Shown here piece by piece: positions 52,801 to 62,579 of a stretch of 64,000 bases of DNA. Source of the DNA: Metridium senile (lineage: Eukaryota > Cnidaria > Anthozoa > Actiniaria > Metridiidae); contig OX459108.1 in the NCBI GenBank assembly GCA_949775045.1, forward strand, positions 14,345,711 through 14,409,710, given 5' to 3'. Below the pieces are notes generated by a model. The model was not told the origin of the DNA, made no database searches, and saw only the letters and a list, made by a program, of their open reading frames with translations. Position 1 is the first letter of the stretch; each line of letters begins with the position of its first letter. The position numbers were made by a program, and so were the translations under genes.

Positions 52801-55800
52801 TAATGCACATTTGCATCTCTACAGTATCGAAAGCATCTAATACGGAATAACTCCATTAACTCGTGAAACACCCTTTAATATAGAGTATTACTCTTTAATG
52901 AACCTTAATTCCTTTGTGTTCTTTTGTTGTTATTTAACAATCACACATTTGACTATGAACGTTTGTTATAGGAGTTAGAATTTGTTTACTGGTTAAAATA
53001 CATTTATTTCTCTATGTGAGCTGTGTAAGTTTATACTAAACTGCACTAAAACAGTTTGAACCAGTTTGTATGTTTTTGAAGTTAGTTTTAATGAACCAGT
53101 AGGACATCAAATCGTACAAAATTCAAATTATTCAATTATTTGTAAACTATATAAAGTAAACATATGTTACACAAATGGTTTTTTTTAACGAATTATCACC
53201 CTATTTGCGCATATTTCTAAGTATTATTAAACGAATATAAGTTTTATGTATCTTCCTCTGTAAATTAAAACAGCGATGGTACTGCATTTTGCTGAGCTAG
53301 GTTAGTTTTAAACGAACCAGTAGGACATCAAATCCTACACATTCAAATTATTCAATTATTTGTAAACTATATAGAGTAAACATGTTACACAAATATTATT
53401 TTTTAACGAAATATCACCGTATTTGCTCATATTTCTCAGTATTCAACGAATAGCTATAAGTTCGTTATCTTGTAATTACTCATATTTGTCATCGAAATAG
53501 CTGGAGTGATTTTATTTTATTGTTATGATTTCCTATGTAAATCAATATGTAATTTAAGTGAAAAAACGAACAACACCTTAGTAACATTTTTCGTGATTAT
53601 TATTTTATATAATTATACTCAAAGTTTCGAAGCATTGTTATCTAACAAAATTTAACAAGAATTGGCTTTATTTGTGTATGAAATTGGACGATAAACGAAC
53701 GAACGATATGTCGATGCTGCAGTAGGGCGTGACTAGAGAGAAAGCAGAGCGTGACCATGAGAGCAGAGCGTGACTGCGTGACTACATTACGATCGTTGAA
53801 GAATGGAAGCCTTCTAGAACAGTCTAATCATGATCATCCCCATCACTACCGTTATGATCTTCATCATCATCATCATCACCATCACCGTCATCATCATTAT
53901 CATCGCCATCATCGCTATCATCATCGCCATCATCGCTATCATCATCATCATCGCTATCATCATCATCATCATCATCATCGCCATCGCCATCATCATCATC
54001 ATCGTCTTTATCATTAACAGGGCTCAATTTAAACTGGCATTGGCAAATTAGATACCCTGTACAAATATACAAGAGTTTTATTTCATTAGCTTTTTCTTCT
54101 TGCGAAGGCAGGGACACCACAACAGCTTGACGCCTATTCTCAGTGGGGCCCTGTAGTGTAGATATGTCAGACCACACCACCGGGAGCTTCGTGCCCTACT
54201 CTTTATTAACTTGAGTTCCAGGCTCAGGGGTAAAAGGGAGGGAAAGAGAAAAGGGGAGGAGAGGAAACGCTAAACCTCTTTCTTCTCTTCAACCAGCCCT
54301 TCTCCCCTCCTCCTCCTCCTCCCTATACTCAGGTTAACTCTTAGTCGAATAGTGGTGTGGGTTCTTTTACGTCCCTCCTGTACAATATGTCTGATTTTTA
54401 ATCTCATCGGAGTTTATTTCGTTTTATTTGTAGGATATATCCGAGAACATCATCTCTAAATTACCTGAGATTCAATCAGGATATGAGTTTGGCAATGAGC
54501 TTCTTAATGATGATGAGCTAACAGAAAACGACAAAGATGATATTGAACGAGATATGGAGGAATTAAGGGATGATTTTAAGAACTTGAAGGACAATGTTAA
54601 TCATGAACATAAAAGGTAAGCTACATCACTAGTGTATAAAGAAAGGGACAAGGAAGGAAGGACGGAAGGAATTTAAGGAAGGAAGGAAGGAAGGAAGGGA
54701 TTATGAATAAATGGATGTAACTGAATGTATGACAAATAAATAAATCATTTTTTTTTTAACGTCCCAATGTATTTTGCCAGACACAAGTACCCTAGGAATT
54801 AGAGAGACTCACTATCTCTACATTGAATATTTTTAACACACAACTCTGCTCACACGTTTACTTTTGCGGAGGGAAGAAAACCGGAGAAAAACCCTTGTGG
54901 CGGCATAGGAGAAAAGAATACATCAAACAAATTCAACTCACATATAATCCATGCCCGAGTCGGGAATCCAGCCTGGATCACAGCGGTGAGAGGCGCGCGG
55001 TAAACCCCCACGTCACCCACTCACCCTATGACTTAATAGTTCCATCTTCATGTTATTTTTATTCAGGTTATCAGACCTTCTCGAGGAGTTCAAAGAAGAA
55101 CAGAATAAAGTCCAAGTATGGAAAGACAAGAAAGTAGAGTTGAACAGTTTGTTGGAAAAAGCAAGAAAAATCGTGAAGGATTTGAAATCCCGTCCTGAAC
55201 CTGTTACCGAGGAAGAAATCGACGACCAACTCGACGAAACTCAGGTAAATTGTGAAAATCTACTCTTCGCCCTGGGACCCCCCACAGTTGCCCTATACTA
55301 TATTGTCCGGCTGCGTATCCAGCAAGGATAGTCCTTGTTGTGTAGTGGTAAACACATCGGACTAGAAAGCCGAAACCGTGGGGTTCAATTCCCGCCAAGG
55401 GCATATGATATTTTTCTCATATATCTGTATTTCAATTATACACCAAACGCATTTCCATTCATTTTCCCCTAGGAAATCTACTTGCGTATGGCATCGGGGT
55501 CCATCCCAGAAATCGATGCGGGTTTGTCACACGGAAATCAGTTACTGAAAGATCCCAAGATATCTGATCCCCATAAAGATGTTATCGAACGGGACTTGGA
55601 GACTTTAGAACCTGCGTTTAAAGCAACGAGGGAAGAGTTTATGAACTACTATGCATGGTAAGATCGCTGAAAAACTATATTATTTGTATGTCAAGCATGC
55701 AGCCTATTTCATGTATACCTGCCGTATTTATTCGAATAAGCGCCGCGTTTTTATTTGGCACCTTTTTCAATTAGCTGTATTCTGGAAAGTGTTTGAGCTC

Positions 55801-58800
55801 AAATATCTATTTTTGAGTTGTAGCAAAAGTTTTTATGAGTTGAAGTAAAAGTGTTTGAGTTGAAGTGAAAGTTTTTTAATTGAAGTTAATTGAAATTTGC
55901 TGAGAATTGAAACTCTGCTGGCAGTGCATGAAGCAATTACGCTCTGTGACAATCTTAAGTGAAATTGTCACAGATCTACATTACAAGCTGTATTACAATA
56001 TTTCTTTACTGGATTTATATTCATTATAGTATTTTAACGATATAATTCCGATGTTTTTTATGCTTTTAGGTTGCAAGCCTTAGAACCAGAGGAAACTATT
56101 ACGGTAAGTCATCACTTGAATCTTCATCATCAACATTATCATCATCGACATGATCATCATCACCATCGTCGTCATTATCATTGTAAACATTGTATTCCTC
56201 AGGTGGATGAGAGTCATTCTGTGGAAAGACAACCTGACCAAACAGACGAAGGGGACCCTGGGTAAGTCATCAATTTGTCCATATAGAAATTTATACCATT
56301 GTGTGATTATTGATATTCTTTATTACGCAGTGAGGATAGATATGTTGTTCGTAAGCACGTGACCGCTGACCAATACTACCGTATTCTTCATGATGAGCTG
56401 ACCCCAGAACAAAGGTACGTAGGTCTTAAAGTAAATGAGAAATGCAAGAAAGATTATTAATAGTCCCCATCACAGTTCCCTGCGCACAGCACCCTGTGGC
56501 CTCGCACTTTTTACGACTTCTTTCCATTTTGTGTAGCTTTGAGTAGCTTTAAATAACAGTATAAAACGGAGTATTAATAGTTAGGCAGGCAATGGCCCAA
56601 TTCACATTTCCCTGCGCCATCTTGAAAGGTAGCCAGGCCTTTGCATTGAAGCGAGACGAACGTTGAGCTTGCAATGATAGAGACACGTGAATAATTGTCC
56701 CGCAAGGTGTTAACAGGTCTCTATCATTGCAACTCAACGTTCATCTCGCTTCAATGCAAAGGCCTGGCTACCTTTCAAGATGGCGCAGGGAACTGTGAAG
56801 GGGGACTATAAGTACTTTCCCTTCTTCTCCTATTTCTGTTTTACTGTTTTATTATTCATTTTTTCAGAGAGGAATATGAGAAGCAAGAAAAGCTCCACAA
56901 CTGGAAGAACATCATTGATAGGATAGACGAGCTACTGAAACGACTGATGGACAAGCTGAACCGCCTCAAGTCAACCGACCCAGACAGCTATGCCGATGTA
57001 AAAGAACACAAGGAAGACGCTGAGGTATTTATTGTAACATAATAGAACAATGTAACAATTAGTATGTTTGTGAGACTGTGAAACACCAATGACATTGTTA
57101 TTGTTGATCACAAGGAAGACGCTGAGGTATTTATTGTTGACATACTAGAACAATGTAACAATTATATAGTATGCATGTGTGACTTTTAAACACCAATGAT
57201 GATGATGATGATAATGATGATGATGTTGATGATGATGATGATGATGATAAAATGATGATGAGGACGACGACGATATTGATGATAATCATGAGATGATGGT
57301 GACAGCTGATGATGATGACCGTTGTTATTGACGATGGTAATTAATTAAAGATGATGACGATGATGGCGATGATTATAATGATGACGATGCCAGTTGCTGA
57401 TGATGACCACGATGATGATGATTATCGTTGTTGCTGATGATGGTAATTAATATGATGATGATGACGATGATGGCGATGGGTTATGTGTATCATAGTCATA
57501 TCGAAACCTTTCTACGTATGAAGTAGTCACGTAATCCAGCACGTAAGCAGATAATGATAAACTTAACATATCATTAACTAAAGACCAACTTAAGCAAAAC
57601 TCCACTGAAACCAAACGGTTTAATCTATTTGTTTGCCTTATACATGTACTATAAAATCAACCCATGGCACCTCGACAAATTATCACCGAAAAAAATATGT
57701 TGATACTATAAGGGCATGCATGTGATAAAAACTCGTCCGATTAATATGCATATATGCCGTGACAAGTTTGTTTATGCTTTCATTAAATCACTTTCTTATT
57801 GAATCGTTGAACCTTTAATTTTGTCTTCAAAATAACATGTATAAACCTGTATTATCGATTTTATCCAAACCTATTTGTCTGACACTATTGGAATCTTCGT
57901 AAACCGACCTCTCTACCTTGCTTAACCGACCGAAGTGTACTGAGTCGACAGTTAAGATGGACCTTGATGGAATACCAATTGGCGGGACTCGGACCCAAGG
58001 TTTCGGCTTTCTAGTCCAATGTGCATGTTAACCACTTCACCATAAGGACTAATAGGGGTCGCTATCCATGAATGCCAACCTCTAAAAATCGATCCACTGT
58101 AAAGGTCGAGTTAAATCGATCCACTGTAAAGGTCGGGTTAAATCGATCCACTGTAAAGGTCAGATTAAATCGATCCACTGTAGAGGTCGGATTAAATCGA
58201 TCGACAGTAGAGGTCGGATTAAATCGATCGACAGTAGAGGTTGGATTAAATCGATTGACAGTAGAGGTCGGATTAAATTGATCCACAGTAGAGGTCGGAT
58301 TCACGAGGTTCGACCACATGGTCGTTTTAATGGTTGGTTGCTATTGAGTTGTCTGTACTTTACATCACAGGGTAGTACATTTGGACAAGAATGGCTCCCT
58401 TATCAGGTTCGGTGCGTGTATACTCCAGGTCAAAGGATTTCTTTAGCTCATTCTCAACCTCGATGCTGTGTGATGTTAGTCTTCCTCGCAGCCATGTCGG
58501 GCTTCCTGTGTCGCGTTTAGGGAGGGACACAGGAAGCCCGATACTAAAAACAGCTTTGAGGGAAACTATAGTGTGATATGTTCAGAATTTATTTATATAA
58601 TATAAAATGGTGATGGTATTGGTGTTAATGATGATTATGCTTATTATGGTGGTGATTACCCGGAGGTACTCCCTTTACAAGTGGTAGGGGTGATCGGCGG
58701 AGGTTTTGAAAACGACCCCTAAAATTAAAGGTACGCACAGATAAAAATAACTGATAAAACCTTGCTGATTTCAACCCCTAAAAGGTACAGCTGTGCGATG

Positions 58801-61800
58801 TTCTTGCCAGACAAGCTTACTTTTAGAAACAAAGCAGAGTAAAAATGACCCTTACAGGTACGGAGTCATGTTACGTAACTGAATTTTGAGCCAGAACCCT
58901 AAAGGACCCTAAAAGGTACGCACAGGGAATATTTTTTAACCCTAAAAATTACGCCGATCACCCCTACCACTTGGGCATAGCGGGTACCCCCGGGGATGAT
59001 TATAACCACGATAACGGTGACGTTGGTAATGTGTTGGTGCTCTGATTATGATCAGTATACGAGTACATGCAGCCATCTTTTTCTCATTTCATTCTCGTTC
59101 AATGTCCACAAATTATATAACACTGTATCGAAGCTAGGTCTAAGCTATAGAACACTTTTCATTGGAGTATTCTACTATTTTTATACTACATTATCCCTTT
59201 CTTTATCTTAACATTACAACTATTTTTAGGACTGCATCGAGGAGATGGAAGGATCCGAGCCAATGATTCAAGAATCTATTCGTCTGGGAAATGATCTTCT
59301 AGAAGACGATGAGGTCGATGAGAAGGACAAGGAAACAATACGAGTATATATCAGAAGTTTGCAGATAAAGTTGAGGAGAATTCAAGATGAAGCTGACCAC
59401 GAACAAGAGAGGTGCGTCATTAATTATGGTTAAAAAACTCATTAATAATTCATGAGAAATTGACAAAAGAAATCGTAACCGTGACGAGTGTTTTAAATCC
59501 TGATAAAACACTCCTGCTCGTTTACTTAATAATACAAAGACCACAGGCAACCCAACTATTCTATCTGAGGATTTTTTTGAAATTAAAAAACGATTTAAAA
59601 TAATTTAGACTGTCTGTGAAAAGACCAGTACCAAGTTCTTCATATTTCTATTGTTTATTGATGTTTCCATTCCATGATTGATCACGTTCTGTGATAAATA
59701 CAAAATATTAATATATGACATGCTATCGAGGCTTAACCTGGCCGAAATACAGGATCTGCTGATCAGTGTAGATGCTACACTGAGAATGGTTGGATACGAC
59801 TAATCAATGAATGATGATTGTTTTAGGGCCGACAAGATCATTCAAGACAAATTCCCGCGTAAAACAGATGAAGAATTGATAACACTTGAAGAGGTTAGAT
59901 ATATTTAGGGGGCTTTTATTTATTAGTGTATGGAGGGGGGGGGCACGTCACCTGTTGTCTTTTCCAAATGTTACGCAGCCCCCTCCCCCCCCCCCTCCCA
60001 CACACACATACACTTTTCATGGTTGGTAAAAAATGGTAAAAAAAGATCATAACCGTCACCACCCCACCCCCCAATATTTGCCAGGTCATTACTCAAGCTG
60101 CATACAATTACTTTAGTAACCCCCCCCCCCCCCCCCCCCTATAGAGCTTCCGAAAATAACATGACCACCCCTCAATATTGCCGACTACACCAATACACTA
60201 ATAAATGAAAGACCCCTTATTTCTGTTTTTGATGTTGTTTCTTAGAAATGTTCTCTTCAACTATTACTTTTGAGCAACAGTGTTCAATATGAAATACAGA
60301 AAAGTCTTCGCATTTTTCAGCTGACATATTCATTATCAAAATAAGTTTTATTAATAACCTTTTGGTTAATCAATTATGTTATCGTTCACTAACGAATTAC
60401 TATGTTATTGCTTTGTTATCAGCCAATCATGGAACAGTACGCGGCAAGAGGAGACTGGGACATGCCTAACATGGATGAGGAACACGAACAGTCAGTATAC
60501 TACTGTACACTCCATTTGTTTGTTCGTTTGTTTGTTTGTTTGTTTTTCTGTCTGTTTGTTTGTTTGTTTGTTTTGTTTGTTTTGTTTGTTTTGTTTGTTT
60601 TGTTTGTTTGTTTTGTTTGTTTGTTTTGTTTGTTTGTTTTGTTTGTTTGTTCGTGTGTTTGTTTGTTTGTTTTGTTTGTTTGTTTGTTTTGTTTGTTTGT
60701 TTGTTTGTTTGTTTGTTTGTTTTGTTTGTTTGTTCGTGTGTTTGTTTGTTTGTTTTGTTTGTTTGTTTTGTTTGTTTGTTCGTGTGTTTGTTTGTTCGTG
60801 TGTTTGTTTGTTTGTTTGTTTGTTTGTTTGTTTTTCTGTCTGTTTGTCTGTTTGTTTGTTTGTTTGTTTGTTTGTTTGTATGTTTTGTTTGTTGGTTTTG
60901 TTTGTTTGCTTGTTTGTTTGTCCGTGTGTTTGTTTGTCTGTTTGTTTGTTGTTGTTTTTTTCTTGTTTATATCTCTCTTGGTCGGTCGCTCCTTACAATT
61001 TATTTTAAACATTTTATTTCTTTACTCATGCTATTTCAATATTAAAACATTTTCTTGTTTTATCTCTCAGAGTACCCCATTCGCCACTGCGAGTCGATTC
61101 AGTTGATAAAACCATCCATCTGAAGGTAAAATTAGCAAATCACTATTCTAATTCAATGACCAGAATCTTTTTAGTCCAGAGTCAGCAAATCACCAGTCTA
61201 ATTCAATGACAAGAGTCTCCATAGTCCAGAGTCTCCATAGTCCAGAGTCACCATAGTCCAGAGTCAGCAAATCACTAGTCTAATTCAATGACCAGAGTCT
61301 CCAGAGTCCAGAGTCAGCAAATAATTAGTCTAATTCAATAACCAGAGTCTCCATAGTCCAGAGTCAGCAAATAATTAGTCTAATTCAATAACCAGAGTCT
61401 CCAGAGCCCAGAGTCAGCAAATAATTAGTCTAATTCAATAACCAGAGTCTCCATAGTCCAGAGTCAGCAAATAACTAGTCTAATTCAATAACCAGAGTCT
61501 CCAGAGTCCAGAGTCTCCATAGTCCAGAGTCACCATAGTCCAGAGTCAGCAAATCACTAGTCTAATTCAATGACCAGAGTCTCCAGAGTCCAGAGTCAGC
61601 AAATAATTAGTCTAATTCAATAACCAGAGTCTCCATAGTCCAGAGTCAGCAAATAATTAGTCTAATTCAATAACCAGAGTCTCCAGAGCCCAGAGTCAGC
61701 AAATAATTAGTCTAATTCAATAACCAGAGTCTCCATAGTCCAGAGTCAGCAAATAACTAGTCTAATTCAATAACCAGAGTCTCCAGAGTCCAGAGTCAGC

Positions 61801-62491
61801 AAATAACTAGTCTAATTCAATAACCAGAGTCTCCATAGTCCAGAGTCAGCAAATAATTAGTCTAATTCAATAACCAGAGTCTCCATAGTCCAGAGTCAGC
61901 AAATAACTAGTCTAATTCAATAACCAGAGTCTCCAGAGTCCAGAGTCAGCAAATCACTAGTCTAATTCAATGACCAGAGTCTCCATAATCCAGAGTCAAA
62001 TATAGTGATTAAAACATCTATTATATCAATCTTGTTGGCGATTGCATGTAAATAGCTGTTGTTGAAAAGCTTTTATGGGAACATCTATTAAAGATATGTT
62101 AAATATTTAAAATTATGTTAAACCAGACCAAACACGTTTTATATTAACGTCGATTTGTAGGCTAATTAAAGTGTTATTATCCTTGCAGTTTGTTGAGAAA
62201 GGTCCACAAAAGGAATACGTCATGACAATGGAAGATACAAAAGACAGGTGAGGTTGTTTATGTTTAAAAAGTCCAAAATGGCAAACCGCTGGTTGGTAAA
62301 TAAGAAAAACTCCGATAAAGAACCCATAGTTTCTAGGTTTCATATTGATTTAATCTCTAATGTTTTTTAACTTTTTATTTAGACCTGGACAACAAGAGCC
62401 TGTCGACGAACAGGTAAAATAACTGATTGTTTGAAAATAATGAGGATGATGAGGACGAGGATAAGGATGATGGTCATGCTACGTTGATGAA

Positions 62492-62579
<88 letters not shown>

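Noticed and set aside
55332..55403. Functional tRNA gene
   Set aside because: A and B boxes are present but the stems have mismatches, the anticodon-like AGA would need a serine-type long arm that is absent, and a diverged copy exists nearby, fitting a SINE head.
61131..61998. CRISPR-like array
   Set aside because: Units and 'spacers' are all the same repeated sequence, there are no cas genes, and the gene context is eukaryotic. The same applies to 58086-58301 and 40058-40353.
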